From Aurantimonas endophytica (lineage in GTDB: Bacteria > Pseudomonadota > Alphaproteobacteria > Rhizobiales > Rhizobiaceae), in contig NZ_JACIEM010000005.1 of assembly GCF_014196845.1 (NCBI RefSeq), forward strand, positions 1 to 64,000: 64,000 bases of DNA, given 5' to 3'. The notes beneath the pieces are model-generated. The model did not search any database and was not told the DNA's origin. It saw only the letters and a list, made by a program, of their open reading frames with translations. A program made the translations under genes and the position numbers. Numbering within the stretch: the first letter of the stretch is position 1; the number at the start of each line of letters is the position of its first letter. This document shows, piece by piece, positions 38,046 to 45,640 of the stretch.

Positions 38046-39524
38046 ATGCATCGACTGTCGCTCCGGGCCCTGCCGGACTTGGATCCCCAGATCCGCAGAC
38101 CCGCCTACGACTCGCGCATGACGGCCGCCGGTATCGTGCATCTCGGTGTCGGGGCGTTCCACCGCGCCCATCAGGCGGTCTATCTCGATGATATACTCGC
38201 CGACGACCCGCAATGGGCGATCGTCGGCGCATCGCTGCGCCGTGCCGACATGCGCGACGCGCTGGCTGCGCAGGACAATCTCTTCACGGTCGCCATCCGC
38301 TCCGGCGACGAAACGAAGCTGCGCGTCGTCGGCTCGCTGAAGACAATCTACGTCGCGCCGGAAGACCCGGAAGCGCTGCTGACCGCGATGTGCGACCCGG
38401 CGGTGCGCATCGTCTCGATGACCGTCACGGAAAAGGGCTATTGCCACGACCCGGCGACGGGCGATCTCGACCCGGCCCATCCGGATGTTGCCGCCGATCT
38501 CGTGCGGCCGCGCGCCCCGATTTCGACGCCCGGCCTGCTGGCGGAGGCGTTGCGGCGGCGGCGGGAGGCGAAGATCGTTCCGTTTACGGTGATGCCCTGC
38601 GACAACCTGCCGGAGAACGGGCCGACCGTGCACCGGATCGTTGCGCAATACGCCGCGCTGATCGACGGCGGCCTGGCGCGCTTCGTCGAGAACGACGTCG
38701 CCTTCGCAGGGACGATGGTCGACCGGATCGTGCCGGCTACAAGCGAGGCGGACATCGCCGAGATCTCGGCGAAACTCGGCGTCGAGGATGCCTGGCCGGT
38801 GATGACCGAGCCCTTCACCCAATGGGTGATCGAGGATCGCTTTCCCACCGGCCGCCCGGACTTCGCCGCCGTCGGCGCCGAGATGGTGGGCGACGTCGAG
38901 CCGTTCGAGCGGATGAAGCTCCGGATGCTCAACGGCTCGCACTCGACGCTGGCCTATCTCGGCTATCTCGCCGGCTACGAGACCGTGGCGCAGACCATGG
39001 CCGCCCCCGATTTCGCACGGCTGATAATGGGCCTGATGACCGAGGAAGTCATGCCGACGCTCGACGTGCCCGGGGCCGATCTCGGCGCCTATCGCGACGC
39101 GCTCGTCCGGCGCTTCAACAATCCGGCGCTGAAGCACCGGACATGGCAGATCGCCATGGACGGTTCGCAGAAGCTGCCGCAACGGCTGCTCGGCACGGTC
39201 CGCGACCGGCTGGGGGCTGGCGCGCCGATCGACCGGCTGGCTCTCGGTGTCGCCGCCTGGATGCGCTATGTCACGGCCGTCGACGAGAAGGGCGCCGCGA
39301 TCGACGTCAGGGACCCGATGGCCGACCGGCTGAAGGCGATCGGCGAGGTGGCCGGCCGCGATCCCGAGAAACTGGCTGCGGCCTATCTCGGCGTCGAGGA
39401 GATATTCGGTCGCGACCTGGCGGCCTCGGACGACTTCGTCCGCCCCGTCGTCGCCGCACTCGCGGCGCTGCTCGATCGCGGCGCTGCGGCCACCGTTTCG
39501 CAATACGGCCGCGGCGGGCATTGA
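38046..39524 (+). CDS. uxuB: Mannitol-dehydrogenase-family oxidoreductase, probable fructuronate reductase UxuB
   Basis: It is predicted to reduce fructuronate to mannonate with NADH. This 492-residue protein has the N-terminal nucleotide-binding GIVHLGVGAFHRAHQAVYLDD, TVTEKGYCHDP, VMPCDNLPENG, and the catalytic Lys/Asn/His block MKLRMLNGSHSTLAYLG near residue 290. The neighbours uxaC and uxuA argue for fructuronate over mannitol or arabinitol. No separate tagaturonate reductase (uxaB) is present, so it might also serve galacturonate. ATG at 38046 follows GGTGAGCGCG; an in-frame GTG at 38037 overlaps the dctM stop. Confidence 0.88.
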   Translation: MHRLSLRALPDLDPQIRRPAYDSRMTAAGIVHLGVGAFHRAHQAVYLDDILADDPQWAIVGASLRRADMRDALAAQDNLFTVAIRSGDETKLRVVGSLKTIYVAPEDPEALLTAMCDPAVRIVSMTVTEKGYCHDPATGDLDPAHPDVAADLVRPRAPISTPGLLAEALRRRREAKIVPFTVMPCDNLPENGPTVHRIVAQYAALIDGGLARFVENDVAFAGTMVDRIVPATSEADIAEISAKLGVEDAWPVMTEPFTQWVIEDRFPTGRPDFAAVGAEMVGDVEPFERMKLRMLNGSHSTLAYLGYLAGYETVAQTMAAPDFARLIMGLMTEEVMPTLDVPGADLGAYRDALVRRFNNPALKHRTWQIAMDGSQKLPQRLLGTVRDRLGAGAPIDRLALGVAAWMRYVTAVDEKGAAIDVRDPMADRLKAIGEVAGRDPEKLAAAYLGVEEIFGRDLAASDDFVRPVVAALAALLDRGAAATVSQYGRGGH

Positions 39525-39549
39525 GCCGCAACGGCCCGAAGGAGAGAAC

Positions 39550-39882
39550 ATGAGCAACGCAACCGCCCAGACCGCCGGCGCGTGGACGCAGGTGGACGAG
39601 AAGGTCCGGCGCCGGATCCTGTCGCACACGCCGGAGATGATGGTCGTCGAGGTCGAGTTCCAGCCGGGCGGCTACGGTCCGCCGCACGCCCACCCGCATC
39701 TGCAGTCCACCTACGTGAAGTCCGGCAGCTTCGACTTCACCGTCTCCGGCGAGATGCGGACGATTGGCGAGGGCGACAGCATCGTCGTGCCGTCGAATTC
39801 CTTGCATTCCTGCGAGAGCGCCAGCGGCGGCCGCCTGATCGACGTCTTCGCCCCGGCGCGGGAAGATTTTCTGACGCGCTGA
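39550..39882 (+). CDS. Cupin protein, KdgF-like
   Basis: A 110-residue single-domain cupin. The metal-binding first motif reads YGPPHAHPHLQSTYVKSGSF and the second IVVPSNSLHSCESASGG. This closely resembles KdgF, which catalyses ring opening of 4,5-unsaturated uronates to 5-keto-4-deoxyuronate. The next two genes, kduI and kduD, are exactly the following steps, which makes this role convincing. AAGGAGAGAAC precedes the start; it is 25 bases after uxuB and 80 bases before kduI. A generic cupin of other function is the alternative. Confidence 0.8.
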   Translation: MSNATAQTAGAWTQVDEKVRRRILSHTPEMMVVEVEFQPGGYGPPHAHPHLQSTYVKSGSFDFTVSGEMRTIGEGDSIVVPSNSLHSCESASGGRLIDVFAPAREDFLTR

Positions 39883-39962
39883 CATCCGGCAGCGCCGTCG
39901 ATCCTCACTGCGGCGCTGCTGCGCCTTGCGCACCCACCAAGACACCTGAAGGACGAGACCCC

Positions 39963-40787
39963 ATGAAGATCGAAACACGCCAGGCGATCGACCCGCGCCA
40001 CGCCAAGACCCTCGACACCGGAGGGCTGCGCAGCGAGTTCCTTATGGAGGGATTGTTCCTGCCGGGCGAGATCAGCCTCGTCTACAGCCATTACGACCGC
40101 TTGATCGTCGGCGGTGCCGTGCCAGCCGGCGGCGAGCTTGTGCTGGACAGCGCCAAGGAGACCGGCACGCCGGCCTTCCTCGACCGGCGCGAGGCGGTGG
40201 TGGTCAATGTCGGCACGGCCGGCAGCGTGCGAACGGGGAGCGGCACCTTCGATCTCGGCAATCGCGACATGCTCTATGTCGGGCTCGGCGACGGGCCCCT
40301 AACCTTTTCCGGAGAGGGCGCGCGCTTCTACATCCTCTCGGCGCCGGCACATCGCCGCTTCGACACGCGGCTAGTGACCATCGACGCCGCCAAGCGGGTG
40401 GATCTCGGCGCCGCCGAGACCTCCAACGACCGCTCGATCTTCCAGTTCGTGCATCCCGACGTGATGGAGAGCTGCCAGATCGTCGTCGGCATGACGACGC
40501 TGCACAACGGCTCGGTCTGGAACACCATGCCGGCGCATCTGCATGACCGCCGCTCCGAGGCCTATCTCTATTTCGACCTGCCGCAAGAGGCGCGGGTATT
40601 CCACATGATGGGCGATCCCGCGGAGACCCGGCATCTGGTGGTGAAGAACGAGGACGCGGTCCTCTCGCCGCCCTGGTCGATTCACTGCGGCGCCGGCACT
40701 GCCTCCTACACCTTCATCTGGGCGATGGCCGGCGACAATGTCGACTATCGCGACGTCGACATGGTCGCGATGAGCGACCTCAAATGA
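39963..40787 (+). CDS. kduI: 5-keto-4-deoxyuronate isomerase KduI
   Basis: It isomerises 5-keto-4-deoxyuronate (DKI) to 2,5-diketo-3-deoxygluconate. The 274-residue double-cupin protein has EFLMEGLFLPGEISLVYSHYDR at the N-terminus and the zinc-site block NTMPAHLHDRRSEAYLYFD near residue 190. GGDPA-type MMGDPAETRHLVVKNEDAV and SPPWSIHCGAGT follow. Length equals KduI of enterobacteria (278). GGACGAGACCCC precedes the ATG. Its stop overlaps the kduD start (ATGA). It handles unsaturated uronates released from pectin- or alginate-like polymers by lyases. Confidence 0.95.
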   Translation: MKIETRQAIDPRHAKTLDTGGLRSEFLMEGLFLPGEISLVYSHYDRLIVGGAVPAGGELVLDSAKETGTPAFLDRREAVVVNVGTAGSVRTGSGTFDLGNRDMLYVGLGDGPLTFSGEGARFYILSAPAHRRFDTRLVTIDAAKRVDLGAAETSNDRSIFQFVHPDVMESCQIVVGMTTLHNGSVWNTMPAHLHDRRSEAYLYFDLPQEARVFHMMGDPAETRHLVVKNEDAVLSPPWSIHCGAGTASYTFIWAMAGDNVDYRDVDMVAMSDLK

Positions 40788-41542
40788 GCGGACGCTTCGA
40801 CCTTTCCGGCAAGCGTGCCTTCGTCACCGGCGCCAATACCGGCATCGGCCAGGGCATCGCGCTGGCGCTGGCCGAGGCCGGGGCGACGGTCGCCTGCGCC
40901 GGGCGCTCGTCGATGGACGAGACGCTGGCGACGATTGCCGCCGCCGGCGGCACCGCAAGCGAGTGGCTGGGTGACTTGGCCGACAAGGACGTGGCGGTCG
41001 ACCTCTTCGCGGCGGCCGCTGCCGAGCAAGGCCCGTTCGACATCCTGGTCAACAATGCCGGTATCATCCGCCGGGCCGACGCGGTGGACTTCACCGAGGC
41101 GGATTGGGACGACGTGCTCGATCTCAACCTGAAGACCGCGTTCTTCCTGTCGCAGGCCTTCGGCAAGACGGCGATCGCGGACAGCCGGCGTGGCTCGATC
41201 GTCAACATCGCCTCGGTGCTGACCTTCCAGGGCGGCATCCGTGTCGCCAGCTACACCGCCTCCAAGCACGGCATCGCCGGCGTGACCAAGCTGCTCGCCT
41301 GCGAGTGGGCCGGCAAGGACATCAACGTCAACGCCATCGCACCAGGCTATATCGTCACCAACAACACGGCGGCCTTACGCGACGATCCCGACCGCACCGC
41401 GGCGATCCTGTCGCGCATTCCGGCCGGGCGCTGGGGCGAGGCATCCGATATCGGCGGCGCCGCGGTGTTCCTGGCGTCGGATGCGGCGCGCTACATCCAC
41501 GGTGCCGTGCTGCCGGTGGATGGCGGCTGGCTCGCCCGCTGA
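40784..41542 (+). CDS. kduD: 2-dehydro-3-deoxy-D-gluconate 5-dehydrogenase KduD
   Basis: This 252-residue short-chain dehydrogenase reduces 2,5-diketo-3-deoxygluconate to KDG, joining the unsaturated-uronate route to KdgK. It has the Rossmann motif TGANTGIGQGIALALAEAG, LVNNAGIIRRADAVDF, the catalytic Ser and Y-x-x-x-K (ASYTASKHGIAGVT), and the KduD-like NVNAIAPGYIVTNNTAALRDD. Its ATG overlaps the kduI stop. It ends the long rightward uronate run, and its 3' end faces the convergent lactonase gene 9 bases away. Confidence 0.93.
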   Translation: MSGRFDLSGKRAFVTGANTGIGQGIALALAEAGATVACAGRSSMDETLATIAAAGGTASEWLGDLADKDVAVDLFAAAAAEQGPFDILVNNAGIIRRADAVDFTEADWDDVLDLNLKTAFFLSQAFGKTAIADSRRGSIVNIASVLTFQGGIRVASYTASKHGIAGVTKLLACEWAGKDINVNAIAPGYIVTNNTAALRDDPDRTAAILSRIPAGRWGEASDIGGAAVFLASDAARYIHGAVLPVDGGWLAR

Positions 41543-41551
41543 GCCGCGAGC

Positions 41552-42430
41552 CTACAGCAGCACCTTCGGCTCGTGCCGGCCCTTGACCGGCAGGTCGAGG
41601 AGGAAGGTCTTGCCGGCGTCGGGGTCTTCCCGACGCTCGGCGTCCGACATGCCGCTCCAGGCGGAGGTGACGATCAGCCGGTCGGCGCTCTGGCCGATGA
41701 AGGCCGGGCAGGTGACCTGGCGGGCGCCGATGGCGACCGAGCCGATGCGGGTGCCGTCCGGCGCGTAGGTGTCGAGCATGCCCGAGCCCCAGCGGGCGTT
41801 CCAGACCTGCCCGTCGACGTCGCAGACCGAGCCGTCGATGCCGCCCTCGCGGCTGGTATGGTTGAAGAAGGTCTGCGGCTCGCCGATCGGCAGGCCGTTT
41901 GCCGGGTCGACCGCGACGCGCATCAGCCGGTAGAGCTTGGTGTCGGTGAAATAGGCGATGCGGCCGTCCGGCGAAAAGCAGATCGAGTTCGGAATGCCGA
42001 TGCCCGGATAGAGCTGGCGCAATTCGCCGGCGCGATACCAGTAGATGGCGCCGAGCCCGGGCTCGCCTTCGATCCCCATCGTGCCGATCCACAGCGCGCC
42101 GGAAGGATGCACGCGCCCGTCATTGGAGCGCGTGGCGGTGTTCTCGGCTTCCAACGGCTTGTGCAGCGACAGACGGCCGCTGCGGCGGTCGCGGACGTAG
42201 AGCCCGTCCTGCGCGGCGATCAGCTGGCGGTCGCCATCGATCACCGCCAGCGCGCTCGCCATGAAGGGCAAAGGGTGGACGGTCGCCTCGTCGGCATCGG
42301 TCGGCTTTTCGAGGAGCGCCTTGCCCTCGATGTCGAACCACCAGGCGGTGCCGGTCGCCGGGTCGTAGGTCGCGCCCTCGCCGAGCCGGCAGGCAATGCT
42401 GGAAAACACCCCGACGCTTACATCCGTCAT
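41552..42430 (-). CDS. SMP-30/gluconolactonase family protein
   Basis: A 292-residue six-bladed beta-propeller lactonase. The metal ligands are recognisable: Glu in CRLGEGATYDPATG, Asn in IPNSICFSPDG, and Asp in the GGIDGSVCDVDG/TSAWSGM region. NDGRVHPSGALWIGTM is diagnostic. Such enzymes open sugar lactones to aldonic or aldaric acids; given the neighbours, a uronate- or galactose-derived lactone is plausible. GGGAGGAATCGAG precedes the ATG at 42430; a GTG-started extension to 42499 is unsupported. It converges with kduD and is the boundary gene of the uronate island. Confidence 0.9.
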   Translation of the reverse strand: MTDVSVGVFSSIACRLGEGATYDPATGTAWWFDIEGKALLEKPTDADEATVHPLPFMASALAVIDGDRQLIAAQDGLYVRDRRSGRLSLHKPLEAENTATRSNDGRVHPSGALWIGTMGIEGEPGLGAIYWYRAGELRQLYPGIGIPNSICFSPDGRIAYFTDTKLYRLMRVAVDPANGLPIGEPQTFFNHTSREGGIDGSVCDVDGQVWNARWGSGMLDTYAPDGTRIGSVAIGARQVTCPAFIGQSADRLIVTSAWSGMSDAERREDPDAGKTFLLDLPVKGRHEPKVLL

Positions 42431-42488
42431 CTCGATTCCTCCCGGTAACGACAGTCTGGATGAGGCAAGAACGGCGCCGGCCGGCAAG

Positions 42489-43196
42489 TCAAGCGACAAG
42501 CGCGCCGGCGACCTCCGCCCTGTCGCGGCGGGGATCGAACGGGTGCATCGAATGCAGCCGGAACGGCGCGCCGGGCTCCGGCTCGATGAAGATCGCCAGC
42601 CGGTCGATGGCGATGGGGGCGCCGTCGAGCGAGCCGAAATGCTTGGCGAGCCGCTTCTCCACCTTGGCCCGCTCGGCCTTCTCGACCGAACCGGTCAGCG
42701 TCATGTGGAAGCGGAAATCGTGGAACACGTACGGGTAGCCCCATTCTGCCAGCTGTTCGCGCTGGCGCTCGCTGAGCTTGTCCGGGTCGCGGCGGCGGAT
42801 TTCCTCCTCGCTCGTCGGCGCGCGCATCGGCTCGAAGGTTCGCACGACGGCTTCGGCGAGTTCAGCCAGCGCGACCGGCGGGGTCTCGGGGACGAAGGCG
42901 AAGAACGATCCGAGCCTGGCAATGACCAGCCGGTCGATGTCGAACGCATCCCGCGAGGCGCAGAAAGCCGCCAGCCGGGCATCGAGATCGGCGAGGTCAG
43001 TACTCTCGGCGAGGCGGAAGGGGGCCTTCATCGTGGCGTGGAAGCCGTAGCGCGCCGGCTGTTCGACCAGCGGATCGAGGCGCTTGTCGCGCGGCCGGGT
43101 CGGCTCGCCGTCGAAGGCGCCGCGGCCGAGCCATTCCGCAGCCGCCCGGGTCAGGGCGGCGCCGGCGGGGGGCGTGAAATAGATGGCGGCGCGCAT
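42489..43196 (-). CDS. DUF1045 2H-phosphoesterase-like protein (phosphonate-linked family)
   Basis: About 235 residues. Two H-x-T-x motifs, GFHATMKAPF near residue 55 and FHMTLTGS near 167, define the 2H phosphodiesterase superfamily. The whole protein resembles the DUF1045 'phosphonate metabolism' family usually encoded in C-P lyase (phn) operons. Here no phn gene is visible, but it lies next to a PHP phosphoesterase and an ABC importer. The start is uncertain: ATG 43196 or GTG 43208, neither with a good ribosome site. A palindrome holding a CATAAT -10-like sequence sits 56 bases upstream. It may hydrolyse a cyclic or diester intermediate. Confidence 0.83.
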   Translation of the reverse strand: MRAAIYFTPPAGAALTRAAAEWLGRGAFDGEPTRPRDKRLDPLVEQPARYGFHATMKAPFRLAESTDLADLDARLAAFCASRDAFDIDRLVIARLGSFFAFVPETPPVALAELAEAVVRTFEPMRAPTSEEEIRRRDPDKLSERQREQLAEWGYPYVFHDFRFHMTLTGSVEKAERAKVEKRLAKHFGSLDGAPIAIDRLAIFIEPEPGAPFRLHSMHPFDPRRDRAEVAGALVA

Positions 43197-43251
43197 GGGC
43201 GGGGTCACAGTCAGCTTGGTGGTGCGGTGGCCGCAGGAGCCTCGTCGGGGA

Positions 43252-43264
43252 CCACATTATGTGG
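43252..43264. promoter_or_regulatory. CCACAT-T-ATGTGG palindrome before the DUF1045 gene
   Basis: A perfect 6-bp inverted repeat around one base. On the minus strand it contains CATAAT, a good -10 match, so an operator over a promoter is possible. Confidence 0.35.
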
Positions 43265-43328
43265 CGGCGGGGCGGACATAGGCCCTCCGACCCGATTTGC
43301 CCAGCGCTGGCCGCTTCGGGTGGTACCC

Positions 43329-44228
43329 TCAGAGCCAGATCGGGTTCGACCAGGCGCGTTTGCCGGCGGCATCGGTGACCACCACCCGGCACCAGTCGCC
43401 GGCGAAGCGCGTCAGCGGCAGGGTAGCGCGGGTCAGCTGGCGGCCGGTCACGCATTCCGCCCGCGAGCCGCGCCCGACGAGCGAGACCGTGACGGCCGCG
43501 GAGGACGTGATCTCGATCTGATCGGCGTCGACGACAAGACCGAGGATCACCGGCCCTTGCGTCGAGTAATAGGCGCCGGCCTTCATCGCCGCGAGCAGCG
43601 CCTCGGGCTCGTTCGCCTCGGCCTTCACCATCATCCAGCCGCCATTGTAGTCGGCCAGCTTGAAATGCGCGTCGTCGGCGGCGTAGCCGGTCAGGCGGTG
43701 GCCCTCGTTGAGCAGCGCGTCGAGCAGCATCGTGCCGTCGCCGCGGGCGCATTCGACGTCGCAGCCGGTGTTCCAGATCTCCACCGCATGGGCGATGCCG
43801 GCCATCTGGCGCCCGTCCTCGATGCTCAGCGACGACCATTGCGGATGCGCGATGCCGAGGAAGGCGCCGGCGGCCACGGCGCGCGTCGCCAGCGCCACGG
43901 CATCCTCGCCGGGCTGCAGCGGCGCGAAATCCAGCGGCAGGCCGCAGGCGAGCAGATGCCAGATTTCGCCGTGGCTGTTCTCGGGCGCGTGGATCTCGGC
44001 GCCGTAGATCGTCGTCAGCTGGTTGCTGCGGAAGGCCGTCGTGTCGGTGACGGGAAAGCCGAAGCGCTCCAGGAAGTGGTCCGAGAGGCACAGGAAATCG
44101 TAGCCTGCCTCCTCGTAATGGCGGCAGACCTCATGCGGCGACAGCGCCCCGTCGGAGCGGTCGGAATGGGTGTGGATGTTGCCGCGATAGAAGCGGCCGG
44201 CAGCCGTGAAGGCGGACAATCCGGTCAT
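43329..44228 (-). CDS. PHP-domain metal-dependent phosphoesterase (CehA/McbA-like)
   Basis: A 299-residue hydrolase. Its PHP motifs are ordered: GNIHTHSDRSDG (H-x-H), FLCLSDHFLERFG, IYGAEIHAPE, IAHPQWSS and TGYAADDAHFKL, which together form a multi-metal site. The last 70 residues form a beta-sandwich-like extension (ITSSAAVTVSLVGRGSRAE). There is no signal peptide, so it works in the cytoplasm. It is divergent from a four-gene ABC importer, which argues that it cleaves an imported phosphate ester. Both promoters contain Pho-box-like repeats. The exact substrate (phosphodiester, nucleotide or carbamate) is unknown; CehA itself is a carbaryl hydrolase. Confidence 0.82.
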   Translation of the reverse strand: MTGLSAFTAAGRFYRGNIHTHSDRSDGALSPHEVCRHYEEAGYDFLCLSDHFLERFGFPVTDTTAFRSNQLTTIYGAEIHAPENSHGEIWHLLACGLPLDFAPLQPGEDAVALATRAVAAGAFLGIAHPQWSSLSIEDGRQMAGIAHAVEIWNTGCDVECARGDGTMLLDALLNEGHRLTGYAADDAHFKLADYNGGWMMVKAEANEPEALLAAMKAGAYYSTQGPVILGLVVDADQIEITSSAAVTVSLVGRGSRAECVTGRQLTRATLPLTRFAGDWCRVVVTDAAGKRAWSNPIWL

Positions 44229-44270
44229 GGTTTTCCCTGCTCTTGCCGGATGACGGGTTAGCGGTGCTTA

Positions 44271-44355
44271 ATATCGGATTGATGACGGATCGCCTTGGAG
44301 GCGCCCTGGCAGGCGACCGGAACATTGCGGCCGGAAAGCGACATCGAAGTGTCAT
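44271..44355. promoter_or_regulatory. Degenerate Pho-box-like repeats in a divergent promoter region
   Basis: On the minus strand, CCGTCAT-CAAT-CCGATAT (44288-44271) faces the PHP gene. On the plus strand, GCGACAT-CGAA-GTGTCAT (44338-44355) faces the ABC genes, with TACCGC ten bases further on as a possible -10. Each pair keeps the 11-base phase of PhoB repeats, but one half-site of each is poor. Confidence 0.35.
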
Positions 44356-44446
44356 GCGGCGGTGCTACCGCACCGGCGCTCCGAGTGAGACGACTGGGGT
44401 TGATCGCCTTCGCCAATCGCGGCGGACGGCCAGAGAGGGTTTCGTT

Positions 44447-45571
44447 ATGAACAGGTCCTGCAAACGTATCGCTTCACTCGCCGCGATCCTGTCGCTTTCG
44501 ACCAGCGCGGCCTTCGCCCAGACTGCCGACGGAGCGGCGATGTCGATGGACGAACTCGTCGCCGCGGCCAAGGAAGAAGGCCAGCTGACGACGATTGCCC
44601 TGCCGCACGACTGGTGCAATTACGGCGAGATGATTTCCGGCTTCAAGGCGAAGTACGGCATCGAGATCAACGAGCTCAACCCGAACGCCGGCTCCGGCGA
44701 CGAGATCGAGGCGATCAAGGCCAACCAGGGCAATACCGGCCCGCAGGCGCCGGACGTCATCGACGTCGGCCTTTCCTTCGGCCCGGCAGCCCAGGCCGAG
44801 GGCCTGCTGATGCCCTACAAGGTCGCGACCTGGGACGAGATCCCGGACGAGGCCAAGGATGCCGACGGCCACTGGTACGGTGACTATTACGGCGTGCTTT
44901 CCTTCCAGGTGAACAAGGACATCGTCGAGGAGGTCCCGCAGGACTGGGCCGATCTCCTGAAGCCGGAATTCGCCAACTCGGTCGCGCTCGCCGGCGATCC
45001 GCGCACCTCGAACCAGGCGATCCAGGCCGTCTACGCAGCTGGCCTCGCGCAGAGCCCCGACGCTGACGCGGCGGCTGTCGGCACGGCCGGTCTCGACTTC
45101 TTCAAGCAGCTCAACGAAGCCGGCAATTTCGTGCCGGTGGTCGGCACCACCGCGACGCTGGCGCAGGGCACGACGCCGGTGCTGATCCACTGGGACTACA
45201 ACGCGCTTTCCTCGCGCGACACGCTCGCCGGCAACCCCCCGACGGAAGTCGTCGTGCCGAATTCCGGCGTCGTCGCCGGCGTCTACGTCCAGGGGATCAG
45301 CGCCTACGCGCCGCATCCGAACGCTGCCAAGCTCTGGATGGAGTATCTCTATTCGGACGAGGGCCAGCTGACCTGGCTGAAGGGCTACTGCCACCCGATC
45401 CGCTTCAACGCGATGTCGGCCGCCGGCAAGATCCCGCAGGACCTGCTCGACCGTCTGCCGCCGGCCGCCGCCTACGACAAGGCGAAGTTCCCGAGCCTCG
45501 AGGACCAGGATGCCGCCAAGGCGGCGATCACCAGCCAGTGGGACAGCGTCGTCGGCGCCACCGTCCAGTAA
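44447..45571 (+). CDS. ABC transporter substrate-binding protein (putative organophosphate/phosphonate importer)
   Basis: A 374-residue periplasmic receptor of the spermidine/iron-type binding-protein fold. A signal peptide (SCKRIASLAAILSLSTS, cleavage after AFA) is followed by MDELVAAAKEEGQLTTIALPHDWCNYGEMI. GSGDEIEAIKANQGNTGPQAPDVIDVG and VLIHWDYNALSSRD are family features. It is related to putrescine and aminoethylphosphonate receptors, so the ligand is not decided by sequence. GAGAGGGTTTCGTT precedes the ATG. It leads the binding protein-permease-permease-ATPase operon, divergent from the PHP phosphoesterase. A hairpin follows its stop. Confidence 0.85.
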   Translation: MNRSCKRIASLAAILSLSTSAAFAQTADGAAMSMDELVAAAKEEGQLTTIALPHDWCNYGEMISGFKAKYGIEINELNPNAGSGDEIEAIKANQGNTGPQAPDVIDVGLSFGPAAQAEGLLMPYKVATWDEIPDEAKDADGHWYGDYYGVLSFQVNKDIVEEVPQDWADLLKPEFANSVALAGDPRTSNQAIQAVYAAGLAQSPDADAAAVGTAGLDFFKQLNEAGNFVPVVGTTATLAQGTTPVLIHWDYNALSSRDTLAGNPPTEVVVPNSGVVAGVYVQGISAYAPHPNAAKLWMEYLYSDEGQLTWLKGYCHPIRFNAMSAAGKIPQDLLDRLPPAAAYDKAKFPSLEDQDAAKAAITSQWDSVVGATVQ

Positions 45572-45587
45572 TCTCGGTCTGAACAAG

Positions 45588-45612
45588 GGGACCGCCGCCA
45601 GCCGGCGGTCCC
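45588..45612 (+). promoter_or_regulatory. Hairpin between binding-protein and permease genes
   Basis: GGGACCGCCG and CGGCGGTCCC form a perfect 10-bp stem with a 5-base loop, 16 bases after the stop of the binding-protein gene. It is the same arrangement as at ugpB and both dctP genes. Confidence 0.65.
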
Positions 45613-45640
45613 ATCAGGCAAGGCGTCGGAGCGGGGAAGC

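Noticed and set aside
37332-39524. 730-residue version of UxuB
   Set aside because: The extra N-terminus is an alternative frame of dctM. The mannitol-dehydrogenase fold begins at 38046.
41552-42499. Longer SMP-30 protein starting at 42499
   Set aside because: A strong GGGAGGAA site and the conserved N-terminus place the start at 42430.
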